DNA of 64,000 nt from Zhengitettix transpicula. Its lineage: Eukaryota; Arthropoda; Insecta; Orthoptera; Tetrigidae. Positions 34,833-45,985 of this stretch are shown here, piece by piece (the first letter of the stretch is position 1; every line of letters starts with the position of its first letter). The stretch spans positions 59,595,619-59,659,618 of the forward strand of contig CM073596.1 in the NCBI GenBank assembly GCA_037074705.1, given 5' to 3'. The position numbers were made by a program, and so were the translations under genes. The notes beneath the pieces were generated by a model that saw only the letters and a program-made list of their open reading frames with translations, ran no database searches and was not told where the DNA came from.

Positions 34833-35098
34833 TACCTCTCCCGCTATCGTAAGGGCGTGGGACAAGTACCCAATGCCCGACCTACCTGATGCAGGTTTTT
34901 CTAGGGTTTTACCTGCATTACTTTTAGGCGAATGCCGGGTAGGATCCTTATCATATAGCCCGGGGCCCTAGTTAACCCTTCGTTACCTTCCTCTACCCTT
35001 CTGCATCCCCCCTTTCAAATCCCTTCCTATGCTATTAAAGGGGAGTTGCCCAACTTGGATTACCCTCATGTAGCCTGATCCCCCCCCCCCAAAAAAAA
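34833..35098 (+). mobile_element. Rep-A copy, 5'-truncated, first of a dimer
   Basis: From CCTCTCCCGCTATCG to GTAGCCTGATC, then a C run and A run in place of the usual tail. Confidence 0.8.
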
Positions 35099-35099
35099 T

Positions 35100-35567
35100 C
35101 CTTCCTCTAGACCTCTCCATTTTTGAACTAAGGTTCCAGCAAGCCGAGGCACCTCGGCCTGTTCTGAGAGGTGTATGTTCCGGGGTCACAGACCTTGGGC
35201 ATACGGTAAGAGTTGTCCGCTATTCCCATTGGAATAGTCGGCCAGCTGCCTCCTAAACTGGTCGAGGCACGGAGAAGGGAATGCTGCGTCCCCACAGTAA
35301 ACTCCTCTCCCGCTATCGGACGGGCGTGGGACAAATACCCAATACCCGACCTAACTGATTCAGGTTTTTCTAGGGTTTTCCCTGCATTACTTTTAGGCGG
35401 ATGACGGGTAGGATCCTATAGCCCGAGGGCCCTAGTTAACCCTTGGCTACCTTCCTCTACCCTTCCGCATTTTCCCTTTCAAATCTCTTTCCTATGCTAT
35501 AAGAGGGGAGTTGCCACTATGTGGATTACCCTATAGATAGCCTGTCTACATCCCCCCAAAAAAATAA
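35100..35567 (+). mobile_element. Rep-A copy, subfamily B, second of a dimer
   Basis: From CCTCTCCATTTTTGAAC through all landmarks to CCCTATAGATAGCCTGTC, C run and A run. It carries the GCTATAAGAGGGGAG subfamily B mark, so the dimer joins two subfamilies. Confidence 0.85.
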
Positions 35568-35658
35568 TTTAAATTATTATTTATCGTGAGGTAAATTATT
35601 TAACATTTACAGTGGTCCAGATCGCGGCACAGTATTTCAGATTCTTTTATAATTTTTG

Positions 35659-35880
35659 CTTGTTTTTTTAGAGTAACAGGCTACATGAGGGTGGCGACTC
35701 TCCTTTAATAGCATAAAAGAAGAAGGGTGGATGGGGAAGGGTAGAGGAAGGTATCCAAGGGTTAATTAGGACCCCCGGGCTGTAGTTTAAGGATCCTACC
35801 CGGCAATTCGGCTAAAACTGATGCAGGATAAACCCTAGAAAACCTGCATCAGGTAGGTCGGTCATTGAGGTACTTGTCAC
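35659..35880 (-). mobile_element. Rep-A copy, truncated
   Basis: T run, AGAGTAACAGGCTACATGAG, through to GGTCATTGAGGTACTTGTC. Shortened between the tail and CTCCTTTAATAGCAT. Confidence 0.75.
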
Positions 35881-37389
35881 AGGAATAAACTGAAAGGTAT
35901 GGGACAAGTTTCAACTGGTTTAAGAAACCAGGACACACTCCTTTTCCGTCTGACAGTATTACGATTTTCTTTGCCCTCACAGCATGATATTATGTGCTTT
36001 TTCAGGGACTATACCAGTTAGTGTAACATTTTTTTATTATTATTATTTTTATTTTTATTCACCACTTAACCGTCGCCATTTAATATTTATTTTCAATATT
36101 CACCTTTATGGCCTACGAGTATATTTTTTCTTGACCGTTTCTAAATTCCTTTCCTCAGTACCTTTTACAGAATAAATGATTCGTGCCATCACAGCGTAAA
36201 GAAACCCCATTCCCCCCTCCCCTCCCCACCACCCCCCATGTATAACAACGATAATATTACTTTAGGTCTTTGATAGCACCCACCTAGAATTCAAATATCG
36301 GGGTGGTGTTTGAGTGTACATTTCTGGAATTTAGTTTACACGTTCATAAACAATTCACGTGGTATGTCATTAGCACTTCTCCCGCGTGTCACAACACAAT
36401 TCTGTTATGAATACAAACGAATACCGTTCACTGGACGAAATTTCAGAATGTTAGTTTTCGGTTCCAATTTACGACTAACGAATCACCTGTTGGAAGAGGA
36501 GCTTGGAAAAAAAAATAGTAATTTACGACAAATGGTTGGAGTCAGTTCATCGAGAAGAAATTTTAGTCGATACTTCTTCACAAAAGTCGCAACTTAAAGA
36601 ATGTTACAACACATAATCGGTTATTATTGTTATTTTTTAAAAAAACTGAAATTTCTTGAAGTATACGAACACAGTCACTATTGTTTCAAATATATTGTAA
36701 TGAATAAATAAGAAGATTTAATTAAATTAGCCCCACGTTTAGGAAGCCATTTATGTAATGATTAAAAAGGTCTTAATTAATAGGAATAATTAACAAAACT
36801 ATTATGTATTGTTGATAATTACACATTATAATCCCTGCTTTGCCCTGCCGAATTCCGTCAATTTAACGAACAAATATTTCTATTTTTATTTTATTAATTA
36901 GTGGCGTTTATATGTAAATACAGCTTTATAATTTTAGAATCAATTACGTTGAATTTCTCATTATCTCAGGGTCACAACCGGGTTTGATAGGAAGAACAAA
37001 TACAATGAACTAAAACATTAACAATCCAAACTCATTGAAGTTAACGGAATACAATATTAATTACAGTAAAGTAAAATAAAAGGAATGAAAAGAAAAACGC
37101 GAACGAAATCTGACTATATCCTATAATTATCGTTTACAGTCATTAATAATTGCTTTGTTGTACTCACGACAGTGTTACTGATACCAGTTCGGACTCTTGA
37201 AGCTTGAAGTCAACACCCACTAAACAGGCCATTATACACTGATTCTACACTTTAGATTTTGAACACACGCGGTCGTTGCTCTGGATCTCTGCTATCCTGG
37301 AACCTGGATTAGCCGCCCCCTCAGTCTACCCTCAGACGTAGGTCTCCTCAAAGTCTCTCTATGCAAAGATTAGTTCAGTTTGTGAAGCA
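35881..37389. other. AT-rich stretch without gene
   Basis: Short C-rich run near 36210-36236 and an unrecognised 95-codon ORF at 36310-36597. No repeat family match. Confidence 0.4.
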
Positions 37390-37505
37390 AAAATTCTGTT
37401 TCCAAACTGCGATTTTATGAGTCTCTCCGTCAAAACTGTTTACTTGCGTTTTATGTAAACTATTATATCTCGCCGTTGGACTTCCTCGATAGCCCTATTC
37501 ATAAT
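37390..37505 (+). repeat. Dispersed repeat, second copy of 15-120
   Basis: GAGTCTCTCCGTCAAAACTG and TTTACTTGCGTTTTATGTAA correspond to the window start. Confidence 0.5.
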
Positions 37506-37730
37506 TCTGGATCCGCAGACTTATACTGTTTTTTTTTATTTCTCTACGTGGACCGAACCTGTCGTGTCCCAGTTCTCGACGCAGACTAATAATTGGTTCG
37601 TAATTTTAAGTAACACTCGTATCTCTAGAAAACATATTTTAATTAACTCCCATCAAATTTAATGAAAATATTTTCATCATTTTTTTTTAATTTTAGCTTT
37701 ATTATTCGCCTATTTTTTTTTATTTGTGGT

Positions 37731-38128
37731 GTAGCCAGGCTATGTATAGGGTAATCCACATAGTGACAACTCCCCTCTTATAGCATAGGAAAGGGGGGAT
37801 GCGGAAGGGTAGAGGAAGGCAGCCAAGGGTTAACTAGGGTCCCCGGGCTATGGGTTAAGGATCCTACCCGGCAATTCGCCTAAGAGTGATGCAGGGAAAA
37901 CCTGCATCAGGTAGGTCGGACGCTTGGTACTTGTCCCACGCCCTTCCGGTGGCAGGAAAGGAATTTGCTGTGGGGTCGCAGCTTTCCCCTCGCCGTACCT
38001 TGACCAATTTAGGAGGCAGCTGGTCGACTATTCCAATGGGAACAGAAAACAACTCTTACCGTATGCCCAAGGTCTGTGACCCCGGAACATACACCTCTCA
38101 AAACAGGCCGAGGTGCCTCGGCATATAA
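37731..38128 (-). mobile_element. Rep-A copy, subfamily B
   Basis: AGCCAGGCTATGTATAGGGT is the subfamily B tail. It runs through to GGCCGAGGTGCCTCGGCAT; hairpins are absent. Confidence 0.8.
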
Positions 38129-39139
38129 AAAGTTTCATGTTAATTTATGGAATTTAACCAGAGTTCTCTTAAACCAATTATCTTATTATTATTATTATTA
38201 TTATTAAAAAAGTATATCACTCATAATCCTGATGTAATTTTTGACCAAATATGTACAGAACTGGATATTATGACAATATATAAAGCCATTTCATGAGACA
38301 AGTCAATATGCTTAATATAGTGTTTGCTTTATTACATTGTTTTAAATTTTACATTAAAAACTAATACATGAAATTGTTTCATTTATTTTTAACAAAGTTA
38401 GATAAATATAATTCTGAATATTTATTGCATTAAGAGAAAGAAAGTTTTAATATGAGAAAAAAAAATCTGGTTAGATTTATTTATTTATTAAATGATAAAT
38501 AATGGGTTGGGTGTAATGTAATTAGAATATTGTACATACTTGCACGCCTATGATGAGTGTTTTCTGTTCCCAGTGCTTTTATAAATTTTATATATATATA
38601 TATAATGATTACAGTTTGATATCCAAGATTTTTTATATTCCCCCCCCTCCATGCGTTGATATATTTCAATATGAGTAACTTTTAATATCGGGTTTCAACG
38701 GAATTAATAATACACACAATATTTCATTTTAGTTTGTTTGTTTGTTGCTGTTGGTGTCAATCCTCTCGCGTTGGGAAGTTATTTTCGCCGTCAAGGAATA
38801 AATATGAGCTTTTGTCGCTAATGAAAGGTTATTGAAATAAAGGGAATACACGTGCATAACCTATAATTACAACTACAACAGCAACATCACCACACAAGAA
38901 AATGGCGTCGTGAATTCTGAACGTCAGTTCAGGTAAAATATTCTACGTACACGGGAAAATTTTTTGTTTAATGAACCTTTCTAAAGTTTTCCAGTTATTA
39001 AAGAATTTATTCTATGAATTTTACAAACACTCATTTTTTAATATTCGAGTTTTAGGAATTTATTTATTAAACGGAATATTCAGTTTATTATCATGTTTTA
39101 TCAAATATCCTCTTTTCAATGAGAAGCCCCTTAATTTTC
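38129..39139. other. AT-rich stretch without gene
   Basis: TTA run near 38187-38204, short TA run 38589-38605. Nothing recognised. Confidence 0.45.
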
Positions 39140-39376
39140 AAGTACTAACATTTTAAAAATTATTATATTAATTTTACCTTTTATTATTAATATATCACTA
39201 TAAATAAGAAAGATAGCCAACACAGACAATAAAAAAAAGGTAATATAAATACCACGCACAATGTTTCTGGGATCCTTGTCTCCCCTCCTTTCGTCAGGTT
39301 CTAAGAAGAGCCCTAGAGCGACACAACTGCGCACTGGTCAGTTTGACAACACTCAAAAGCTGACGAAAACGCAAAC
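39140..39376 (-). mobile_element. Penelope-type 3' tail, inverted
   Basis: Minus-strand order: GTTGTGTCGCTCTAGGGCTC, hammerhead-like core, GCGTGGTATTTATATTACC, TGTCTGTGTTGGCTATCTTT. A Rep-A fragment is inserted directly beyond it, and a plus-oriented tail piece lies at 39590-39690. Confidence 0.6.
39262..39297 (-). ncRNA. Hammerhead-like core
   Basis: CTGACGA (N7 is C), then AAGGAGGGGAGACAAGG and ATCCCA, then GAAACATTG. Core residues intact; helix II is only GGG/CCC-like. Confidence 0.45.
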
Positions 39377-39493
39377 TAGGGCCCCCCGGGCTATATTTTA
39401 AGGATTCTACCCGGCAATTCGCCTAAGAGTGATGCAGGGAAAACCCTAGAAAAACCTGCATCAGGTAGGTCGGGCATTGGGTACTTGTCCGAC
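39377..39493 (-). mobile_element. Rep-A internal fragment
   Basis: ACTAGGGCCCCCCGGGCTAT through to GGGTACTTGTCCGACG. Both ends are missing; it sits within Penelope-type sequence. Confidence 0.75.
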
Positions 39494-39589
39494 GATGGGA
39501 GAGCCGAAGAGGTCGGAGCAACAATAAGGGAGTGACGACAATGGGAAAACAGAAGGTTTAGCGTAGTATATTAGCCCCACCCCCCTTTT

Positions 39590-39690
39590 TTTCTCTGTAT
39601 TGACTCTCTTTCTTATTTATTATTTTCAATTAGACGTAAGTTTTTTTTTCATTTTAATATATCACCACTATGTTACAGCCATTATTAATT
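39590..39690 (+). mobile_element. Penelope-type tail fragment, plus orientation
   Basis: TCTGTATTGACTCTCTTTCT and CAATTAGACGTAAG match the tail end after the 8898 core. Confidence 0.5.
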
Positions 39691-39699
39691 ATTTTTTTT

Positions 39700-42670
39700 G
39701 TCTGACTTCATCAGCAGTTTTTAACTCATCCTGTGCACCAAGTATCTCCTTCAAAACATTCTTCTTCTTTTCTTTTGTTACTGAATTATTAGCACAGCCA
39801 CTTGATGGGTTTTTTTTCGGAGTAGTTCCCCATTCCAATTATAAGGCGATTTTAAATCATTTATGCCAGTATCATAGGATTATTCTATTCTACTTTTCTC
39901 CCCCCCCCCCCGAAAAAAAATTTTTTTTTTTTGTTTTTTCACTCATCCTGTGCACCAAGTATCTCCTTATAAACATTCTTCTTCTTTTCTTTTGTTACTT
40001 AATTATTAGTACAGCCACTTGATGGTTTTTTTTCGGAGTAGTTCCCCATTTTTCGGAGTAGTTCCCCATTCCAATTATAAGGCGATTTTAAATCATTTAT
40101 GCAATTATCATAGGATTATTCTATTCTACTTTTCTCCCCCCCCAAAAAAATTTTTTTTTTTTGTTTTTTCACTCATCCTGTGCACCAAGTATCTCCTTCA
40201 AAACATTCTTCTTCTTTTCTTTTGTTACTTAATTATTAGCACAGCCACTTGATGGGGGTTTTTTTCGGAGTAGTTCCCCATTCCAATTATAAGGCGATTT
40301 TAAATCATTTATGCAATTATCATAGGATTATTCTATTCTACTTTTCTCCCCCCCCCCCCCAAAATTTTTTTTTTTTGTTTTTTCACTCATCCTGTGCACC
40401 AAGTATCTCCTTCAAAACATTCTTCTTCTTTTCTTTTGTTACTTAATTATTAGCACAGCCACTTGATGGGGGTTTTTTTCGGAGTAGTTCCCCATTCCAA
40501 TTATAAGGCGATTTTAAATCATTTATGCCATTATCATAGGATTATTCTATTCTACTTTTCTTCCCCCCCAAAAAAATTTTTTTTTGTTTTTTCACTCATC
40601 CTGTGTACCAAGTATCTCCTTATAAACATTCTTCTTCTTTTCTTTTGTTACTTAATTATTAGCACAGTCACTTGATGGTTTTTTTTTCGGAGTAGTTCCC
40701 CATTCCAATTATAAGGCGATTTTAAATCATTTATGCAATTATCATAGGATTATTCTATTCTACTTTTCTCCTTCTTCCCCCCCCCCAAAAAAAAAGGTTT
40801 TTTGTTTTTTCACTCATCCTGTGCACCAAGTATCTCCTTCAAAACATTCTTCTTCTTTTCTTTTGTTACTTAATTATTAGCACAGCCACTTGATGGGGGT
40901 TTTTTTTCGGAGTAGTTCCCCATTCCAATTATAAGGCGATTTTAAATCATTTATGCCATTATCATAGGATTATTCTATTCTACTTTTCTCCCCCCCCGCC
41001 AAAAAAAATTTTTTTTTTGTTTTTTCACTCATCCTGTGCACCAAGTATCTCCTTCAAAACATTCTTCTTCTTTTCTTTTGTTACTTAATTATTAGCACAG
41101 CCACTTGATGGGGGTTTTTTTCGGAGTAGTTCCCCATTCCAATTATAAGGCGATTTTAAATCATTTATGCAATTATCATAGGATTATTCTATTCTACTTT
41201 TCTCCCCCCCCCCCCCAAAATTTTTTTTTTTTGTTTTTTCACTCATCCTGTGCACCAAGTATCTCCTTCAAAACATTCTTCTTCTTTTCTTTTGTTACTT
41301 AATTATTAGCACAGCCACTTGATGGGGGTTTTTTTCGGAGTAGTTCCCCATTCCAATTATAAGGCGATTTTAAATCATTTATGCCATTATCATAGGATTA
41401 TTCTATTCTACTTTTCTTCCCCCCCAAAAAAATTTTTTTTTGTTTTTTCACTCATCCTGTGTACCAAGTATCTCCTTATAAACATTCTTCTTCTTTTCTT
41501 TTGTTACTTAATTATTAGCACAGTCACTTGATGGTTTTTTTTTCGGAGTAGTTCCCCATTCCAATTATAAGGCGATTTTAAATCATTTATGCAATTATCA
41601 TAGGATTATTCTATTCTACTTTTCTCCTTCTTCCCCCCCCCCAAAAAAAAAGGTTTTTTGTTTTTTCACTCATCCTGTGCACCAAGTATCTCCTTCAAAA
41701 CATTCTTCTTCTTTTCTTTTGTTACTTAATTATTAGCACAGCCACTTGATGGGGGTTTTTTTTCGGAGTAGTTCCCCATTCCAATTATAAGGCGATTTTA
41801 AATCATTTATGCCATTATCATAGGATTATTCTATTCTACTTTTCTCCCCCCCCGCCAAAAAAAATTTTTTTTTTGTTTTTTCACTCATCCTGTGCACCAA
41901 GTATCTCCTTCAAAACATTCTTCTTCTTTTCTTTTGTTACTTAATTATTAGCACAGCCACTTGATGGGTTTTTTTTCGGAGTAATTCCCCATTCCAATTA
42001 TAAGGCGATTTTAAATCATTTATGCCAGTATCATAGGATTATTCTATTCTACTTTTCTCCCCCCCCCCAATTTTTTTTTTCACTCATCCTGTGCACCAAG
42101 TATCTCCTTATAAACATTCTTCTTCTTTTATTTTGTTTCTTAATTATTAGCACAGCCACTTGATGTTTTTTTTTCGGAGTAGTTCTCCATTCCATATATA
42201 AGGCGATTTTAAATCATTTATGCAATTATCATAGGATTATTCTATTCTACTTTTCTCCCCCCCCCCCAATTTTTTTTTTCACTCATCCTGTGCACCAAGT
42301 ATCTCCTTATAAACATTCTTCTTCTTTTATTTTGTTTCTTAATTATTAGCACAGCCACTTGATGTTTTTTTTTCGGAGTAGTTCTCCATTCCATATATAA
42401 GGCGATTTTAAATCATTTATGCAATTATCATAGGATTATTCTATTCTACTTTTCTCCCCCCCCCAATTTTTTTTTCACTCATCCTGTGCACCAAGTATCT
42501 CCTTATAAACATTCTTCTTCTTTTCTTTTGTTACTTAATTATTAGCACAGCCACTTGATGGTTTTTTTTCGGAGTAGTTCCCCATTCCAATTATAAAGCG
42601 ATTTTAAATCATTTATGCCATTATCATAGGATTATTATTCTATTCTACTTTTCTCGCCCCCCAAAATTTT
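39700..42670. repeat. Satellite-like array, 14 units of about 196-220 bp with a higher-order repeat
   Basis: CGGAGTAGTTCCCC (or a one-base variant) recurs at 39818, 40034, 40266, 40480, 40688, 40908, 41122, 41336, 41544, 41764, 41977, 42175, 42374 and 42570. The spacing pattern 214-208-220-214 occurs twice in a row (40266 and 41122), an 856-bp four-unit repeat. Units share CATCCTGTGCACCAAGTATC, TTCTTCTTCTTTTCTTTTGT, AGCACAGCCACTTGATG and ATTATAAGGCGATTTTAAAT, with a C/A/T homopolymer junction. The last units are shorter (about 198). Confidence 0.95.
39722..39808 (-). pseudogene. Possible coding fragment amplified in the satellite
   Basis: Minus strand of the first unit reads, in one frame, as PSSGCANNSVTKEKK then KNVLKEILGAQDELK and TADEVRQKK before a stop. 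The composition (charged, helical) is more protein-like than the rest of the array. No family is recognised. Later units lose the TADEV part. It may be a captured exon or transposon ORF piece, or chance. Confidence 0.25.
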
Positions 42671-42707
42671 TTTGTTGGTAGTATTGTTAAAATCAAAGCT
42701 AGCTAGC

Positions 42708-42708
<1 letters not shown>

Positions 42709-42770
<62 letters not shown>
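42709..42770. repeat. (GA)n microsatellite
   Basis: GA run of about 62 bases after a short AGCT repeat; the longest GA tract in the window. Confidence 0.95.
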
Positions 42771-42773
<3 letters not shown>

Positions 42774-43995
42774 AAAATATCTGGATTTAATGTCCAGAGA
42801 ACCAGCAGCGTAATAGTGTAACATTCGGCTTATTGGATGCTTTTAAAACGTCAATCACAGAAATCCCAGTGCAAGCTTAATGGTAAATATAGGAACGTTT
42901 AATGCTCGCAATTATGACTACTTTGTTAGTGACATACGCTCATGAGAAGAAAATTTTTTTTTTGCATATTTATTTCAGAACATGTAAATGCACTGTTACT
43001 AAGAGACCGTCACTCTCTGGAGAGTTTTTAAAGAGAGAAAAAGATTTAATTCCAGGAAACTGAGGTAGTGAATTCCGACATTGTTATGAAATAAATTAAG
43101 TTTTTATTAATTAGAATAATTTTAATACGCAAATATGTGTAAAAAATATATATATAATTTCTTTTGTGTATATCAGGTTGCATATAGTAACGATTTTATT
43201 TTTCTTTCATAGCTGTAACAATCTGTGGAAGTGGAAAATTTTTCAAACCATCAGCGTAGTTTTTCATATAAGAAAAATTTATTAAATAAATTTTAATTGC
43301 TGTAAGCCATGGGGAAGGGAACCTTAAAAACTGAATCCTGCGTTATGGCAACAACATATCGTTAAATAAGGCTCCAGGACAAGCCAAACCTGAATATATC
43401 AATTGAAAAAAATCCTTTTAATTTATACAAAATATATACAACAGTTTTTTTAAAAAAAATTTGGTGATTTTATAAAAAATAATAAACCGATTGTTACAGA
43501 CTGATTAAAAGACCAGGTTACCAGAAAAAAATCTTACGATTACCAGGTCAACCAAATTTTAAATGAGTACGATAAATTTAAATTTGAGAGCAAAAACATT
43601 ATATTTTTCCGTTTTTTATGACTGAGTTTTTTTCTTAAATCAGATAAATTATTTTTAAGGCTCCGGGGTTTTTTTTTTCACCACTCAGCAACGGCGGGAG
43701 CATTAAGGGACGAAAGGAGTGGCACAGATTAGTTTTTGTTTTATTATTAATTGAATTCAACCCCACTGAAATAGTATGAAAATATTAATAGGAATATTTT
43801 TTATTATTATTCCTGTCGACTCCGCGAAGTCAACATATTCAGTCGAAAGTTTGTTGGTAATCCGGACGCTCCTTATTGGCTTACCCTAGATGCTTTTTTG
43901 GGGGGAAATCCGCGTCTTCCAGAAGTCAGAATGGATTATTATTAGGGCAAGGGCACTTGTGGAAATACTTGGTGCACTCGACTAACTTGATGACG
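42771..43995. other. AT-rich intron stretch next to EXT1 exon 1
   Basis: No repeat family from elsewhere in the window and no coding signal. It appears to be unique intronic sequence. Confidence 0.45.
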
Positions 43996-44191
43996 TCAAA
44001 GGAACGAATGAAAATTCACGTCCGTAGAGTTGGGTGATTTGGTCTTCCGTGACTCGAGGGTTGGGTGGGATACCTGCGGTCTTCGGATCAGCTCCCTGCA
44101 ATATAACCTGAGAGTGGTGGCGGATGGGGAGATGGAGGATTGGTACACTTTTAAGAGGACGACGTTTGCTTCACGACAGTGGATGCTGAAG

Positions 44192-44202
44192 ACCCACCTG
44201 TC
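44192..44202 (-). other. ttv: Splice donor of EXT1 exon 1
   Basis: Read on the minus strand the exon ends GACAG and the intron begins GTGGGTC, a near-perfect donor. It falls exactly where similarity to EXT1 stops (after the DNADYD stretch) and leaves the reading frame in phase 2. From memory the vertebrate EXT1 exon 1 also ends in phase 2 just after the equivalent residues, so this intron position appears ancient. Confidence 0.9.
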
Positions 44203-45144
44203 ATAGTCGGCGTTGTCCTCGTCGCAGCGACCGTCCTTGAGCTCCCTCCAGCTCTTGCCGTGTCTGCACGTGGTTACCATGACGATGTCGCGATCGTTGT
44301 GAAGGTGATAGAGCGCGTTTCGTGTCTCGGAGCCGATCCCGTGCACGTAACGCTTCCCCTTGAAGGCCAGAAGGAACTTCTTGGTAGCCGGAAAGTTGTT
44401 ACCGGAGACGGAACCTGGGTTGCCTCCTTTCTCCGGGTGGTTCTTGTGGAAGAGCGGGATGGACACGTCGAAGCCGGGCCGGAAGTGGGTCAGGGACATG
44501 CTGGCCTTTGCAAGGATGGCCTTCCCCGTGTCGAAGCCCAGATCGTCCTCAGCATAATCGGGCCACGTCCCCGAGTACAGATTGAAGATGACGTGGTTAC
44601 GGCCACCGTTCCACAGTTTGAGTTTCCGGAGCCGTGAGGGAATGTTACGCACGTAATCCGCGGAAAGAGGGTCGCGGTCCAAAGTATCTATGGCGAGCAC
44701 GAAGAGACAAGCCTTTCGAGGATCCGAGGTGAAATAGCGTGACTCGGTCAGAACGTTAAGCAGCTTCTGGTACGAAGGGGCCGGGTTAAGGCCGATGTCG
44801 ATCTCCAAGTAGTCGGCGCGCGGGTACACGAACACTTTGAAGTCGTCGCGACACCTGCCAAACTCGAAGCACGTCTCCATGCGGCAGCGGCGATTGTCAG
44901 TAACACTTTCGGACGAAGACGACCGCGAACGCACGCGGATCTCCGACCAGCGGAACTGCGACGACGATTCGATTTCGTAGTCGAAGACGTTCTGGTCGTT
45001 GACCGTCGTCACGTAGGTCGGCAGCGTCACCGAGTCGGCGGAGTTTGCGTCGCCGTCGCTCTTTAACCGGTAGCCGCCGAAGTAGCAGTAGGCGAGGAAG
45101 GCGCACGAGAGCAGCACGAGCAGGTAGCGCTTCTTGGCCTGCAT
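44198..45144 (-). CDS. ttv: EXT1 / tout-velu exostosin glycosyltransferase, first coding exon (partial)
   Basis: Exostosin-1 is a Golgi type II membrane glycosyltransferase which, with EXT2, polymerises the GlcA-GlcNAc chain of heparan sulfate needed for Hedgehog, Wnt and BMP spreading. The exon encodes 315 full codons plus two bases. Seen: start MQAKKRY; a membrane anchor at about residues 7-24 ending YFGGYR; a variable stem to about 85; CRMETC (87-92) with a third Cys at 98; FKVFVYP (102-108); then the GT47 exostosin domain with LDTLDRD-like IDTLDRD (152-158), NLYSGTWPDY (188-197), FDVSIPLF (225-232), FKGKRY (261-266), TRNALYH (274-280) and HGKSW (295-299). It lacks the RGRR region and the whole C-terminal GlcNAc-transferase domain, which must lie on later exons. 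The start was chosen by family match; A at -3 gives a good initiation context. The open frame runs on upstream to 45384 and into the intron to 43996; both extensions look non-coding. Confidence 0.95.
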
Positions 45145-45390
45145 CCTCCGCGGACGCCAGCTCCTCTGCTCACTGCTGGCGACGGCGTCGCGCGCGATAC
45201 TGCCCGAGCGGAGACGTCGTCGATACGGCGCAGCTGCGGCGTCGCGACCACGTGCTCGGGCGTCGCGGCGCCTGCGCTCGGGAGGCGTCGACGCACCTGC
45301 AGCACAGACGGCTCGGCGCCTCCGCAGCGCCAGGCCCGGCAGCAGGGAGACGCCTACGTCGCCCTTACTAAACCCCCACAGCAAAGAGGA
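44200..45390. promoter_or_regulatory. ttv: GC-rich, CpG-rich island over EXT1 exon 1 and 5' end
   Basis: This stretch is strikingly GC- and CpG-rich compared with the AT-rich surroundings. The part upstream of the start codon (45145-45390) is the likely 5' UTR and promoter-proximal region. No TATA box or initiator can be assigned with confidence. Confidence 0.45.
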
Positions 45391-45861
45391 AACTTAGGCT
45401 CCTGAATAATGCAGGGGTGCTAAAAATAGTTTCTATTACACTTCAGTGGTTAAACGTTTGCCTCAGCAATAATGCTCAACCAGGGGGTTTATATAGTACA
45501 CCTAATAATCTAAATCTATATCAGTAATGATTTTATAACGACTGTCATGTTGGTGGTTCCTAAACAGACGATTGTCGATGATGTCGTACGAAATAAGTTT
45601 TATATATAGTGACAAAGGGGTTAATTTCAGTTAATTCCTGAAAAATTTATGACTGAAATATGTTGTAATAAATATTGTCAATAAACGAAGGATTATTAAG
45701 ATTAAAATCTATATTTTTGCTCCAAGAATTTCTAAACCATCATAAAATATATAGCGAGTAACTTTTAAATGTTTGATTAAATAAATATTAAGTCGTTTCG
45801 AAACATTTACTCGAATAAATCTGGTGGTCCGTGAAAATATGCCGTAACAATATTTACGCCG
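45391..45861. other. AT-rich flank upstream of EXT1
   Basis: No gene, repeat family or clear promoter element recognised; GC content drops sharply at about 45400. Confidence 0.45.
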
Positions 45862-45985
45862 ACCTCCTGTGGTGCAGGGGTCAGCGTGACCGCCTCACAT
45901 CACAGAGGTCCCGGGTTGGAAACCCGGCGATGGCATGGATGTTGTTAGTCTGCGTGAAATAAAACTCTCTTGAATCAGACTAGAA
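45862..45985 (+). mobile_element. tRNA-derived SINE
   Basis: CCTGTGGTGCAGGGGTCAGCG resembles an A box region, and GGTCCCGGGTTGGAAACCC forms a perfect five-pair T arm (CCGGG/CCCGG) with a B-box-like loop. The acceptor stem does not pair and the anticodon loop is eight bases, so it is not a tRNA gene. A non-tRNA body with AAATAAAACTC and CAGACTAGAAAAAATG follows. Confidence 0.65.

Larger units (their letters stand above)
1..44197 (-). other. ttv: EXT1 intron 1 (5' part, runs off the window)
   Basis: No acceptor-linked sequence for the next exon (the conserved NATFCLVPRGRR region) was recognised on the minus strand below 44197. The simplest reading is one intron longer than 44 kb, filled with transposons and tandem arrays. 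An exon hidden among AT-rich repeats cannot be excluded by eye. Confidence 0.6.

Noticed and set aside
39600..40022. 140-codon plus-strand ORF and its repeats at 40019, 40249, 40463, 41105, 41319
   Set aside because: Hydrophobic translation of the satellite array on the less protein-like strand; frame depends on homopolymer length.
39700..42670. CRISPR-like regular repeats
   Set aside because: Units are contiguous satellite monomers without spacers, in an animal intron.
44179..44637. 152-codon plus-strand ORF antisense to EXT1, and other ORFs at 45045-45397
   Set aside because: Shadows of the GC-rich EXT1 exon and 5' UTR.
45862..45935. Genuine tRNA gene
   Set aside because: Acceptor arms do not pair and the anticodon loop is wrong; better as a SINE head.
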